A stretch of 64,000 nucleotides of DNA, taken from a virus. A program made the position numbers and the translations under genes. Where the stretch lies: IMG/VR virus record IMGVR_UViG_3300032236_000747, positions 1-64,000 of that record. The stretch is one strand, 5' to 3'. Under the pieces are notes generated by a model that ran no database searches, was not told the origin of the DNA, and saw nothing but the letters and a program-made list of their open reading frames with translations. Shown here piece after piece: positions 12,379 to 20,895 of the stretch; the first letter of the stretch is position 1; each line of letters starts with the position of its first letter.

Positions 12379-12759
12379 ATGTACATTTTACACTTAAATC
12401 ACGCAACAGATGATAGAGTAGCTTTAGTAGATAGAAGCAAAATGAGTTGTTTCGGCGGAAAAATAAATGAAATCATTTATGTTGATCGAGACGATATCGA
12501 ATACGCCAAGGCCATTGTTGACCCAGAATCAGAAGAATGTAGATATCTAGAAGTTATCGTTCCGGGTTACGCACAGGCGTTTCAGTGGATACACCTGGAT
12601 TATAAAAAATCTTACGAAGAGTATCTAACTAATAATAATCTAAAAAATATAGCATTTGGCTCAGTAGAGTTTAAAGACATTGACTCAGAAGATGTTATAC
12701 TAGAATATCTTAAAGATGTAGGTGAGGGTTACTACGATAACTTACCTATCCCTGATTGA
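12379..12759 (+). CDS. hypothetical acidic protein, 126 aa
   Basis: Start ATG preceded by GAGAGGCA. Acidic, soluble, no recognised motif. A short frame (12362-12397) begins at the predicted +1 and overlaps its start in another frame, which might attenuate translation. Confidence 0.72.
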   Translation: MYILHLNHATDDRVALVDRSKMSCFGGKINEIIYVDRDDIEYAKAIVDPESEECRYLEVIVPGYAQAFQWIHLDYKKSYEEYLTNNNLKNIAFGSVEFKDIDSEDVILEYLKDVGEGYYDNLPIPD

Positions 12760-12771
12760 ACCAAGACTGTA

Positions 12772-12846
12772 TTTGGCAAAATAAAATAACAATAATTATT
12801 GTATATATCACTACTACATGTTACTATAACACTATAAAGGAAAAAC
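12772..12846 (+). promoter_or_regulatory. short regulatory gap with perfect palindrome
   Basis: Contains the 14-bp palindrome ACAATAATTATTGT near 12790, and an AAAGGAAAAA ribosome site just before the next gene. The palindrome could bind a dimeric regulator; no promoter hexamers stand out. Confidence 0.3.
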
Positions 12847-13581
12847 ATGAAAAACAAAGGCAAACTAAACATTCCTAGCCGTCCAGCACCTAGGGCTTTT
12901 ACTCCAAACGGACAACCTACAGGCAGCGGAGCACCAACTCAACTACCGCCAGGTGACCGCCCAAGCATCATGATTGCAGTTCCAGCAATGGAAATGGTCA
13001 ATGCTGAGTTCGCTCAACACTTAGCGATGGCTGCTGCTAACATGGTAGCAAATGGAATCCGTATTAACTGTGCGTTCAACATCGGTTCAGTTATTACTAT
13101 TGCTAGACGCAATCTAGTCGATATCTTCTTGAAGTCAGACTTTGATTACATTTGGTGGGTTGACAGCGATATGAAATTCCCTGTAGATGCTCCAATGAAA
13201 ATGTTGGCTCGCAACAAGGACATCGTTGGTGCTAACTACCGTCGTCGTCGTTTCCCAAATGCTAACTTCACAGGCATGATGGGTGGAGCAGGTCAGTTCA
13301 CTGAGTTTCAAACTACAGACAATAGCCCTTCAATGGAACTAATCGATGTTCTACCACACGGTTGTGTATTGGTTAAGCGTGAAGTCTATGAAAAGATTCC
13401 ACACCCACACTACCTACAAGAATATATTCCTGAACTCAATCTTGAGATCGGTGAAGACATTTTCTTCTGCCAACAGGCACAAAAAGCCGGATATCAAATC
13501 TGGTGTGATCAAGATCTTAGCAAAGAAGTGTCACACATTGGTATCTTCCACTTTAACTATAACCTATCAGTACAACAATAA
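12847..13581 (+). CDS. GT-A fold glycosyltransferase-like protein
   Basis: 244 aa. A Pro-rich N-terminal tail (about 1-38) precedes IMIAVPAM, then NLVDIFLKSDFDYIWWVDSDM with a DxD metal-binding motif (D106, D108), GANYRRR, and a late GEDIFFCQQAQKAGYQIWCD, the acceptor-side acidic motif seen in family 2-like enzymes. May glycosylate DNA, a phage protein or host surface polymer; acceptor unknown. Confidence 0.8.
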   Translation: MKNKGKLNIPSRPAPRAFTPNGQPTGSGAPTQLPPGDRPSIMIAVPAMEMVNAEFAQHLAMAAANMVANGIRINCAFNIGSVITIARRNLVDIFLKSDFDYIWWVDSDMKFPVDAPMKMLARNKDIVGANYRRRRFPNANFTGMMGGAGQFTEFQTTDNSPSMELIDVLPHGCVLVKREVYEKIPHPHYLQEYIPELNLEIGEDIFFCQQAQKAGYQIWCDQDLSKEVSHIGIFHFNYNLSVQQ

Positions 13582-13763
13582 TGTCAACATCTTCAATGTT
13601 TGAAAGTATCGAAATCCGTAAAGCCGTAAATGGTGTCATTGTAACTATACGCAGTGACGATGAGGATTCGGAGTATGTCTACGACACTGACCGTAAGGCA
13701 TTGAAGTTTGTTAAAGACTTGTTAGAGTCTAAGGTTAAAGAAAAAGCAACAGGTAGTGTATGA
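13581..13763 (+). CDS. small hypothetical protein, 60 aa
   Basis: One-base overlap with the glycosyltransferase gene and ATGA overlap with the next. Resembles the reverse-strand product at 5931-6119 in its C-terminal half (DTDRKALKFVKDLL). Function unknown. Confidence 0.7.
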   Translation: MSTSSMFESIEIRKAVNGVIVTIRSDDEDSEYVYDTDRKALKFVKDLLESKVKEKATGSV

Positions 13764-14125
13764 TTGAAACAGTTTTATTATTGCTAGTTTTATTACAGAT
13801 TAAACATTGGTACATTGATTTTGTAAATCAAAGTGATGTTGAAGTTGCTAGTAAAGGAATCTACGGCGATCAAGCCGGAATGAATCATAGCATTAAACAC
13901 GGAGTAGGCACCTTAGCGTGCCTATTCATTCTAACTGGACCAGAGTATATTGCATTTGCAGTATTCATTGGTCTATTAGATGCAATCTTACACTATCACA
14001 TCGACTGGTGCAAAATGAACTACGGTAATAGAGATATTAGAACCAAGGCATTTTGGAATCATTTAGGATTAGATCAAATGGCACACCAGCTAACATACGT
14101 AGGCATAGCTTACCTAATAACATGA
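13760..14125 (+). CDS. DUF3307-like membrane protein
   Basis: 121 aa. Hydrophobic N-terminus (LLLLVLLQIKHWYIDF), central helices, then HYHIDWCKMNYG..., and LDQMAHQLT, the H/D pattern of DUF3307 phage and bacterial membrane proteins. Function unknown. ATGA overlap with both neighbours. Confidence 0.75.
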   Translation: MIETVLLLLVLLQIKHWYIDFVNQSDVEVASKGIYGDQAGMNHSIKHGVGTLACLFILTGPEYIAFAVFIGLLDAILHYHIDWCKMNYGNRDIRTKAFWNHLGLDQMAHQLTYVGIAYLIT

Positions 14126-14622
14126 AAACAGAATACAACATCAAAGACAAGGTATGGATCCATATCGGAGCACCTGGTCTTACAGAGGGCAGGGTCGTAG
14201 AGATCATTACCCTTGATCACTTAAAAGAAAATCATCGTCCCGGACACGAGCTTTATGTGATCGAAATCAAAACAGGCATCGAAGATGTCTACGAAGTCCG
14301 CGAGTTTGAAGCAACTAGTCCAGATGCCGCTGGTCCTATCATGTGCTATCGCAATCTCGAAGTAATGATGAATGCTGATCGATATTTGAGACAGGTAGGC
14401 GTTACTTTACCCCACGTAAGTAATACCAGCAATCCTATTGATTTTCCAGAAGAAGATTTTACAGGCGATCCAACCGCTGATCAAATCCATGCTGCTCTAG
14501 CTCGTGCTGAAAAAGGACACACGACTATTTACAAACCAACCGAAAAGCCTGCTGCCAAGAAAGCACAAAAGCGTAGACCTTTCGTAAAACGTAAAAAGAA
14601 TGAGAGCCCGAACGCTGGATGA
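14122..14622 (+). CDS. hypothetical protein with basic C-terminus, 166 aa
   Basis: I start it at 14122, overlapping the previous stop as ATGA; an earlier in-frame ATG lies inside the upstream gene. The N-terminal YNIKDKVWIHIGAPGLTEGRVVEI looks like a small beta barrel, the C-terminal 25 residues are Lys/Arg-rich and may contact nucleic acid. Confidence 0.7.
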   Translation: MKTEYNIKDKVWIHIGAPGLTEGRVVEIITLDHLKENHRPGHELYVIEIKTGIEDVYEVREFEATSPDAAGPIMCYRNLEVMMNADRYLRQVGVTLPHVSNTSNPIDFPEEDFTGDPTADQIHAALARAEKGHTTIYKPTEKPAAKKAQKRRPFVKRKKNESPNAG

Positions 14623-14896
14623 TGTAATAAGGGCGTGGACTATGCCTGAAGGAAATATACTAGCAGTATTAAATGGACCCGGTACTGCTCACTTAAAAAG
14701 TAAATGGGTTATTCAAATCAAACCAAACGACGAAGCTAATAACTATCTAGGTGCTGATACCCAAGTTATTTGGGCCACTGAGGAACTTGAAAAGTGGGAA
14801 GGCGTTAAGCGCAGGAGTTGGAACATGTGGAGTTTTCCAACTAAACACGATGCTGAGAAGTTCCAAACACTGTACTGTCTAAAATGGCTAACGTAA
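14600..14896 (+). CDS. hypothetical protein, 98 aa
   Basis: Overlaps the previous gene by 23 bases and the next by 13. Soluble, Trp-rich C-terminal half (WEGVKRRSWNMWSF). Not recognised. Confidence 0.65.
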   Translation: MRARTLDDVIRAWTMPEGNILAVLNGPGTAHLKSKWVIQIKPNDEANNYLGADTQVIWATEELEKWEGVKRRSWNMWSFPTKHDAEKFQTLYCLKWLT

Positions 14897-15192
14897 GATA
14901 CCGAACAGTTGATGTAGGACCAGACATGGTTAATGTTGAGGAAATACATAAGGTAGTTGTACATCGATTTAGAATAGGTGATGTAGATGATCCAGAAATC
15001 TATGCCGCACAGCCTATTTGGGAATGGCAACAAAGCGATGCAGGCAAGTTTGTTATGGAACATGCTATCGAAGCGCCAGTCTGGCTCAAAGATATAGATC
15101 ACCAAACATACGGCTATCGTTATGCTATAGTAGCAGAACTAGAAAAAAAGAAACTAGCAGAGTTTTATTTAAGATTTGACAAAGTCATATAA
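14884..15192 (+). CDS. hypothetical protein, 102 aa
   Basis: Soluble, mixed alpha/beta pattern, a VVVHRFRIGDVDDPEIYAAQ stretch; no family recognised. Its 3' end overlaps the promoter of the next gene (15176-15204). Confidence 0.68.
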   Translation: MANVRYRTVDVGPDMVNVEEIHKVVVHRFRIGDVDDPEIYAAQPIWEWQQSDAGKFVMEHAIEAPVWLKDIDHQTYGYRYAIVAELEKKKLAEFYLRFDKVI

Positions 15193-15204
15193 AGAATGTA
15201 TAAT
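15176..15204 (+). promoter_or_regulatory. consensus sigma70-type promoter
   Basis: TTGACA 15176-15181, 17 bp, TATAAT 15199-15204, predicted start 15211, just before the GAGGA site of the MazG-like gene at 15223. Confidence 0.86.
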
Positions 15205-15222
15205 AATATTAACGAGGAAGAT

Positions 15223-15591
15223 ATGAATCCATTTCGCGATCAAGAAAAGTTTATGAAGGCTTGCGACCAAACAGTTGATGGCCCGCCTGGATCACAGTTT
15301 GATATGTACTGTGCTCTTATTGAAGAAGAACATAAAGAACTAAAACAAGCACTAGCAGATAATGATAATCTCGAAGTGTTAGACGCACTTATTGATATCC
15401 TAGTTGTTACTATTGGTGCTATTCATAGCGCAGGATTCGATGCTGAAGGTGCTTGGAAAGAAGTTATGAAAACTAACTTCGCAAAGATTGATAAGGAAAC
15501 CGGAAAAGTGCGCAAGCGTGAAGACGGTAAAGTTTTAAAACCACTAGGCTGGGTACCCCCTAATCTAGAACCATTCTTAGAGAAAAAATGA
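15223..15591 (+). CDS. MazG-like nucleotide pyrophosphohydrolase
   Basis: 122 aa. ATG at 15223 is chosen because it follows GAGGA; an ATG at 15196 lies upstream of the predicted transcript start. LIEEEHKELKQAL and EVLDALIDILVV give the E-x2-E...E-x2-D pattern of all-alpha NTP pyrophosphatases. Phage members hydrolyse dNTPs or may lower ppGpp; which applies here is unknown. Confidence 0.82.
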   Translation: MNPFRDQEKFMKACDQTVDGPPGSQFDMYCALIEEEHKELKQALADNDNLEVLDALIDILVVTIGAIHSAGFDAEGAWKEVMKTNFAKIDKETGKVRKREDGKVLKPLGWVPPNLEPFLEKK

Positions 15592-16418
15592 GATCGCATT
15601 ATTGGACATGTAGTAAGTTTGCAGATTGGCTTCGCGGCACACCTAAAGGTGGTCCAAAGACCAGTGAAGGATGGAATGAATGGCATGTACTTGCTGGGCA
15701 AAGCCGTCTACGTTACTGGTTAGCAGAAGAAGGATTAGATTATGTTCAACGGTTTGTCTTTTATATCCCAGATAAGATCCACGACATTAAGTATTACATT
15801 AATAACCGTTGGATTACTCGCAGTCACTCTCTTACTGCCCATACTCGCGATATTGCGCCTGGATCTTGGCAAGATGTGGGAAATCGTTTTCTGCCTTGCC
15901 TATTTAATGAGTTACAGGATTTTGTGGAAGTGGAACTCGCCTGGCACCACATCGCTTGGCACGACGAAGCTCGAGAAAAATATTCAACTCCATTCTGGGC
16001 TCACGGATGGTGGCGTGTCAGAGCATGGCGCTGTCCACAAGCCGGTCTTGACAGTCTTGAATGGCAACGTAACCTCCGATGGAAAGAAGACGAAGTTGGG
16101 ACCGACTCAGACAGCTTGGGCAAACTTACACCCCAAGCAGTCAAGGCCCAAGAGATTCTTGATCTTTACACATGGTGGACGCAGACATATCGTAATCGAC
16201 TAGAGCCAATGAAAGCAAGTGGTTGGAGTGCCTACTGCGAAGCCGCACGTCTAGCCAATGGTGGTAGACTAAGTTTCAGCAGTGATAAAACTCCCGAGCT
16301 TGCCAAGATGAGTAAGATTGCCTTGAAGAAGCTGCACAAGATAGAGGCTGATTATGAAAAGGAAGATGAAGCTATGCTGATTCGTCTTATCAAAGTGCGT
16401 CATGCCCTATGGACCTAA
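15588..16418 (+). CDS. hypothetical Trp-rich protein, 276 aa
   Basis: ATGA overlap with the MazG-like gene. Unusually rich in Trp and His (WHHIAWHDEAREKY, WAHGWWRVRAWRC), no signal or membrane segment, C-terminal helical region. I recall similar large unknown proteins in aquatic T4-like phages but cannot name a function. Confidence 0.75.
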   Translation: MRSHYWTCSKFADWLRGTPKGGPKTSEGWNEWHVLAGQSRLRYWLAEEGLDYVQRFVFYIPDKIHDIKYYINNRWITRSHSLTAHTRDIAPGSWQDVGNRFLPCLFNELQDFVEVELAWHHIAWHDEAREKYSTPFWAHGWWRVRAWRCPQAGLDSLEWQRNLRWKEDEVGTDSDSLGKLTPQAVKAQEILDLYTWWTQTYRNRLEPMKASGWSAYCEAARLANGGRLSFSSDKTPELAKMSKIALKKLHKIEADYEKEDEAMLIRLIKVRHALWT

Positions 16419-16624
16419 ATGTAGTAAAGGTTAAATGGAATCACGAGCAAGATCCATATGTCTCTAATGCTTGGTGGAACGAAACCTGCGCTCTGATCAT
16501 GGAGCGATTCGGTCTACCGGGTGATAGATACAATACCTGTGTAACTGAAAATTACATGGATTTTATTTTTAATGATCAAAAAGATGCTACAATGTGTAGA
16601 TTATTTTTAAGTGAGAGGCTATGA
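16409..16624 (+). CDS. hypothetical protein, 71 aa
   Basis: Overlaps the previous gene by 10 bases and the next by ATGA. Small, Trp/Asn-rich, not recognised. Confidence 0.65.
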   Translation: MDLNVVKVKWNHEQDPYVSNAWWNETCALIMERFGLPGDRYNTCVTENYMDFIFNDQKDATMCRLFLSERL

Positions 16625-16827
16625 CACAAGACGAACTAAGAGAACATATTAATACTGAGATACTAAAATTTGTAGGGCGCGAAGACGTAGACCAGGTCAA
16701 GGAAGAAATGCGTGTTGTCTTAACTAAGATAATCACAGAAAACATTGACCAAATTGATTTTATTCAGCAAGTAATCGAAGAAGGCAGTAAAAATGATATC
16801 ACTAAAACAATGGATGGAAATAGTTAA
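16621..16827 (+). CDS. acidic helical hypothetical protein, 68 aa
   Basis: Acidic and predicted mostly helical (EDVDQVKEEMRVVLTKIITE). No motif. Overlaps the next gene by 35 bases in another frame. Confidence 0.62.
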   Translation: MTQDELREHINTEILKFVGREDVDQVKEEMRVVLTKIITENIDQIDFIQQVIEEGSKNDITKTMDGNS

Positions 16828-17350
16828 CTACCGCATTACAGAAGGTAGTGACTATGCTTGGGAATGTTACGGCACCCATGCCTACAGTTTAGATAGCTGG
16901 AACGGAGATCATTATGGTCATAGTTTCTGCATCACGTTTGATCAGAAGACGCAAGAAGTCTACGAAGTTCAAGCACACGACTATAAAAATCAACGTGCAT
17001 ATCGTATGATTAATCCAGCTTATGCTAAAAAGCATAAGAAGGAATGTAAGCGCAAGGACGTCAAAATGAATGAAGCGTGGGAAGATGTTAACTACGTTGA
17101 TTTAGATGTAGATGATGATTGGGAAGAAAAAGCCAAAGCGATATATAACGGTACTGACTATGATACTCGTGTAAAAGTTCCGATTGACATTCCAGACGAA
17201 GAACTGTTACAATATATGAAAATGGCGCACGAGCGTGATATGACCTTCAATGCGTTTGTTGAAGAAGCACTACGCTATGCTATCGACGAACATAAAGCTG
17301 GGCATCTTACAAAAGAAGATGCTCAAAAATGGTTAGACTCAAAGGATTAA
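16793..17350 (+). CDS. hypothetical protein with RHH-like C-terminus, 185 aa
   Basis: The N-terminal half is aromatic-rich and unknown. The C-terminal part (about 135-172: VKVPIDIPDEELLQYMKMAH, then FNAFVEEALRYAIDEH) follows a strand-helix-helix pattern like ribbon-helix-helix DNA-binding domains. Could be a regulator; moderate evidence only. Confidence 0.62.
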   Translation: MISLKQWMEIVNYRITEGSDYAWECYGTHAYSLDSWNGDHYGHSFCITFDQKTQEVYEVQAHDYKNQRAYRMINPAYAKKHKKECKRKDVKMNEAWEDVNYVDLDVDDDWEEKAKAIYNGTDYDTRVKVPIDIPDEELLQYMKMAHERDMTFNAFVEEALRYAIDEHKAGHLTKEDAQKWLDSKD

Positions 17351-17351
17351 A

Positions 17352-18416
17352 ATGAATAACCGCCCAGTTAGGGATAATATGACTGTTGAAGATTATTTGG
17401 ACGTACATCGTCATATCGAGAACGCTGTCTCTCGTTCTGACAGTCCTGTTTTAACCACAGGTGATGTGTCTGATCATATCACTAGCAAGTTAATGCTAGA
17501 TCGTTGGGATAGGGGTGTTAACACACATGCCGACGGTGTTAAACTTTTATGTACTCGACGTGATTGGTCACGTTGGGCAAGAGTAAAGTTTAAAGAATGG
17601 CACTTTCATGAGATAAACGAAGAATCTGGTATTATTCAAAATCCTATTACAGGATGTATGATTCATTATTATTCTCGTAGAGATAACATGAACGTCAATG
17701 TGTTTGGCGAACTTGAAGAAGTACACAAGACTATGTCCAGTCTATTGTCAGAGTTTACAGAGCTTGACTGTTATATTGACTGGGTTTATAGTGCAGACGG
17801 ACACCAAATCCGTGTTCCTGTTAACAGCGACCGTATGCCTGTTCAAGAAATGTATCCTTTCTTAGAAGACGAGCAGTTGACTGATTACTACGATCGCTTC
17901 ATGGAAAGTAACAGCAATATCTTGTTGTTGATTGGACCACCCGGTACTGGTAAGACCAGCTTTATTCGAGGCCTGCTACATCACTGTAAGACCAGTGCTA
18001 TGGTTACCTACGATAGTGGCATCCTTGAAAAAGATATGATTTTTGCTACCTTTTTAGAAAGCGACAGCAAAATGATGGTACTAGAAGATAGTGATAACTT
18101 CTTGATGAGCCGTAATGACGGTAACACTATGATGCACAAGTTCTTGAACGTAGGTGACGGACTTGTTAGTTTGAAGGATAAGAAATTAATCTTCACAACA
18201 AACTTGCCAAATGTCAAAGATGTTGATCAAGCATTGATCCGACCCGGTCGTTGTTTTGATGTTCTTGAGTTTGGTAGTCTTACCTTGGAACAATCTGTTA
18301 AAGCAGCAGCCGCATTAGGACTAGAAGAACCGTCTGGCAAAGATGCGTTTACTGTTGCTGAACTGTTTCATTCACAGACCTACAAACCTAAAGTTAAAAA
18401 GATGGGGTTTGTATGA
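17352..18416 (+). CDS. AAA+ ATPase (BCS1/FtsH-like core)
   Basis: 354 aa. Walker A GPPGTGKT (195-202), Walker B-like VLEDSD (243-248), sensor region IFTTNL (280-285) and an arginine-finger-like RPGRCFD (297-303) mark a complete AAA+ module. The roughly 180-residue N-terminal domain is unknown and may select substrates. Not a clamp loader or helicase by motif; a remodelling or unfolding role is likely. Confidence 0.85.
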   Translation: MNNRPVRDNMTVEDYLDVHRHIENAVSRSDSPVLTTGDVSDHITSKLMLDRWDRGVNTHADGVKLLCTRRDWSRWARVKFKEWHFHEINEESGIIQNPITGCMIHYYSRRDNMNVNVFGELEEVHKTMSSLLSEFTELDCYIDWVYSADGHQIRVPVNSDRMPVQEMYPFLEDEQLTDYYDRFMESNSNILLLIGPPGTGKTSFIRGLLHHCKTSAMVTYDSGILEKDMIFATFLESDSKMMVLEDSDNFLMSRNDGNTMMHKFLNVGDGLVSLKDKKLIFTTNLPNVKDVDQALIRPGRCFDVLEFGSLTLEQSVKAAAALGLEEPSGKDAFTVAELFHSQTYKPKVKKMGFV

Positions 18417-18736
18417 TAGCGCAACAACCAGCTGAGGGTGTGTTCATCCGCAAGGAATACAACGATGCCACATACTTTGGTGTTGTCTGTGACTGCGGTT
18501 CAGCTGAACACGATCATAACCTATGGGTAGAAGCAGACGATCATGGCGTAACAGTGACCATTAACACCCAAGCAACTAGCAAATGGTGGGAGTTTAACCG
18601 TTGGAAACAGATTTGGAAATTGTTAACCAAGGGTTATATCGAATACGAATCCAATCTGATATTGACAGAACAACAGGCTCTTAACTATTCAGATATGTTA
18701 AACAAGGCAGCTACTCGTGTCAGAAAACCCAGATAA
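18413..18736 (+). CDS. hypothetical protein, 107 aa
   Basis: ATGA overlap with the ATPase gene. Contains VVCDCGSAEHDHNLWVEAD, a Cys/His-rich segment with possible metal binding. Family name not known to me. Confidence 0.7.
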   Translation: MIAQQPAEGVFIRKEYNDATYFGVVCDCGSAEHDHNLWVEADDHGVTVTINTQATSKWWEFNRWKQIWKLLTKGYIEYESNLILTEQQALNYSDMLNKAATRVRKPR

Positions 18737-19265
18737 ACCTGTAGCCAGTAGTCCAGACCGACATTCTTTTCAAGGTAAGAATGAAGACGGCGACTGGAAA
18801 GATATGTGGGAAGCTATTCGTAAATCCGAGGAAGACAAGCTCAAAGATCCAGAATGGCAGAAAGATAACATGGAGTACGATCTACGTACGACAGAGTGGA
18901 TCTTAGAAAAAGTACGTGGGGATGATGTATATGCCCAAAACTTATATGCTGCCATGTGTAACAATGATTTTATGAAGTTAGCTGTTATGCCGATTCTAAA
19001 AAATCAAACATGGAGTTGTTCTTGGAGACGTGCGGGCGGCATTATTGCTGACATGCGTGAACAGGGCGACTACATTGATTGGTACTGTAGCGGTATACGC
19101 AACGAACCTACACCAGAAGAACTTGCAGAGTGCACTGAAGAACAGTTAGCTCATTATAAAACTACACAAGCATATGTCGGGGAAAGTGTAGTAACCGAAG
19201 AGATACGTAAAGATTTACAAACATTAGGCTGGGCCGTAATAGAGGAAGAAAAAAATGAATATTGA
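18717..19265 (+). CDS. hypothetical acidic protein, 182 aa (GTG start)
   Basis: GTG start inside the end of the previous gene (20-base overlap). Acidic, helical, with a WSCSWRRAGGIIADMR segment that I associate with conserved unknown phage proteins. No catalytic motif seen. Confidence 0.7.
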   Translation: MSENPDKPVASSPDRHSFQGKNEDGDWKDMWEAIRKSEEDKLKDPEWQKDNMEYDLRTTEWILEKVRGDDVYAQNLYAAMCNNDFMKLAVMPILKNQTWSCSWRRAGGIIADMREQGDYIDWYCSGIRNEPTPEELAECTEEQLAHYKTTQAYVGESVVTEEIRKDLQTLGWAVIEEEKNEY

Positions 19266-19455
19266 ACCATCGGTAAACTTTTTAGTAGGTGCCATTTTGG
19301 TATCCGTTAGTGTATTTTTAGTAGCAATGTTTATGTTGCTATTAAACAACATCTTTTCAAAGTATTGGAAACCGGTTCGTTTGGTTATGTATAGCCAAGC
19401 CGATTACCCATATCGTCAAGAACCAGTATCTGAAGAAAAGCCAAAAGCTGAATGA
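19255..19455 (+). CDS. one-pass membrane protein, 66 aa
   Basis: A single hydrophobic helix (about 8-31), then a short charged tail rich in Pro and Glu. Overlaps the previous gene by 11 bases and is the last gene before a terminator. Confidence 0.7.
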   Translation: MNIEPSVNFLVGAILVSVSVFLVAMFMLLLNNIFSKYWKPVRLVMYSQADYPYRQEPVSEEKPKAE

Positions 19456-19472
19456 TCTTAGCTTTAGAGTCT

Positions 19473-19500
19473 AACCGGGTATTGACATATCCGGTTTTTT
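19473..19500 (+). terminator. rho-independent terminator with promoter -35 in its loop
   Basis: AACCGG (19473-19478) pairs with CCGGTT (19491-19496), followed by T4. The loop GTATTGACATAT carries the TTGACA of the next promoter, so terminator and promoter are interlocked. Confidence 0.78.
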
Positions 19501-19510
19501 CGCGTATAAT
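19482..19510 (+). promoter_or_regulatory. consensus sigma70-type promoter
   Basis: TTGACA 19482-19487, 17 bp, TATAAT 19505-19510. Predicted start 19517; the gene at 19544 has a CGGAG site and GTG start. Confidence 0.86.
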
Positions 19511-19543
19511 AATAACTATTGTACACCTTATCGGAGTAACTAC

Positions 19544-20725
19544 GTGGCAACTAAACTAAAACAAGCAAGCATTGCTATTCGACAAAATAAAGGTCGAGAC
19601 TTTAGCCCTAAGTGGGACGGAGCAGATGAGTGGAGTGCTGAGAAGTTTACTAAACACTTTCGCGATGCCATGACTTGGTATCGTTTAGAAAGTTCTGTTA
19701 AAGACTTAAAGCCAAAGCTAGTCGAATGGATGAACCTAAACGGTTACAGTAAAGCAGACTCAAATGCTATTCGTAAAACCAAAGACAAGTACTTCAACGG
19801 TACCATGGTAGGTATTGCTGCATGTCTTGTTAAAGGTATGCCAGAAATACATGAAGGCTTTAATCAAAGTCGCGATACTGCAACTTGGTTGCGCAACGAG
19901 ATTGAAAAAGTTCTCAAAGACGGCGCCAATGATCTAGAGGACGACGAAGACGCTCCTAAGGTTGAAAAGGTTGTAGTGTATACTCCTAGTATCCAAGATC
20001 GTATTCGTGAACAAGCAAGTCAAATGAGCGAAGAGATCGATGCCGCTATTGATAACTGGATCACCGATGCAGAGGCGTTTGATCCAAAAGCATTTAAAAT
20101 GATTAGTTTGTTACGTGGTAAAGGTGCCAAAGCACCACAAGCACGTTACATAAAATCATTCTTTCAAAAGAGCTACAACGAACTAGTAGAGTTGTCTAGT
20201 GGCAATGCCGACGAACAACTACGTGAAGCATACAAACACTGCAGCCGTAAGAACATTAAAAAGCTCGTTGAGTTTTACGAAAGTATTTTTACAGCCTGTG
20301 ATCAGATTGCGGCTGAACAAAAAGTTCTTAAGAAGCCCCGTGCTAAGAAAGTTAAGCCAGCAGAAGAGCTAGTGAAGAAGATTAAGTTTAAAGTCACAGA
20401 TGATAAGCTAGGTCTTACCAGTGTGCCGGCTGCAGGACTTATCGGAGCCCAACTAGCAGTAGTGTATAATACCAAGACACGTAAGATTGGTCTATACATT
20501 GCTAGTAGCTCAGCAGGTCTTAATGTCAAAGGTGCTAGTATCACGGATTTCTCTGTTAAGAGCTTTCAAAAGACTCTGCGTAAACCAGATGTTCAGATCA
20601 AAGAGTTTAAAGAACAAAATACACAGAAGCGTGTTGAAACTTGGTTTGACAAAATCAAAGCAACTGATACAACATTAAATGGTCGTGTCAACGCAGAAGT
20701 TATGATCCTGAAAGTATATAAGTGA
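19544..20725 (+). CDS. hypothetical protein, 393 aa (GTG start)
   Basis: Large soluble basic protein, helical over most of its length, with an acidic hinge (about 125-135) and a Lys-rich linker (about 262-285: LKKPRAKKVKPAEEL) leading to a beta-rich C-terminal domain. Similar unknown proteins occur in T4-like aquatic phages as far as I recall. First gene of an early operon. Confidence 0.75.
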   Translation: MATKLKQASIAIRQNKGRDFSPKWDGADEWSAEKFTKHFRDAMTWYRLESSVKDLKPKLVEWMNLNGYSKADSNAIRKTKDKYFNGTMVGIAACLVKGMPEIHEGFNQSRDTATWLRNEIEKVLKDGANDLEDDEDAPKVEKVVVYTPSIQDRIREQASQMSEEIDAAIDNWITDAEAFDPKAFKMISLLRGKGAKAPQARYIKSFFQKSYNELVELSSGNADEQLREAYKHCSRKNIKKLVEFYESIFTACDQIAAEQKVLKKPRAKKVKPAEELVKKIKFKVTDDKLGLTSVPAAGLIGAQLAVVYNTKTRKIGLYIASSSAGLNVKGASITDFSVKSFQKTLRKPDVQIKEFKEQNTQKRVETWFDKIKATDTTLNGRVNAEVMILKVYK

Positions 20726-20895
20726 ACTATTGGGAAAGGCAGGAGTTAGAGTTATTGCGTAAGGAAAACGCTTACCTTGATAAACTTTCTCCTTTTCAAA
20801 AGTTAATAGATAGTCATGTAGGATTTATCTTAACGCTGGTATTGGGTTGTCAGTTTTTCTTTGTTATCGGTGTTTTGATTGGATTTTTATTATGA
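20722..20895 (+). CDS. small membrane protein, 57 aa (GTG start)
   Basis: GTG overlapping the previous TGA stop. Charged N-terminal helix (WERQELELLRKENAYLDKL), then one hydrophobic segment (about 34-56) running to the C-terminus. Its TGA overlaps the ATG of the next gene. Coupling on both sides supports it as real. Confidence 0.62.
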   Translation: MNYWERQELELLRKENAYLDKLSPFQKLIDSHVGFILTLVLGCQFFFVIGVLIGFLL

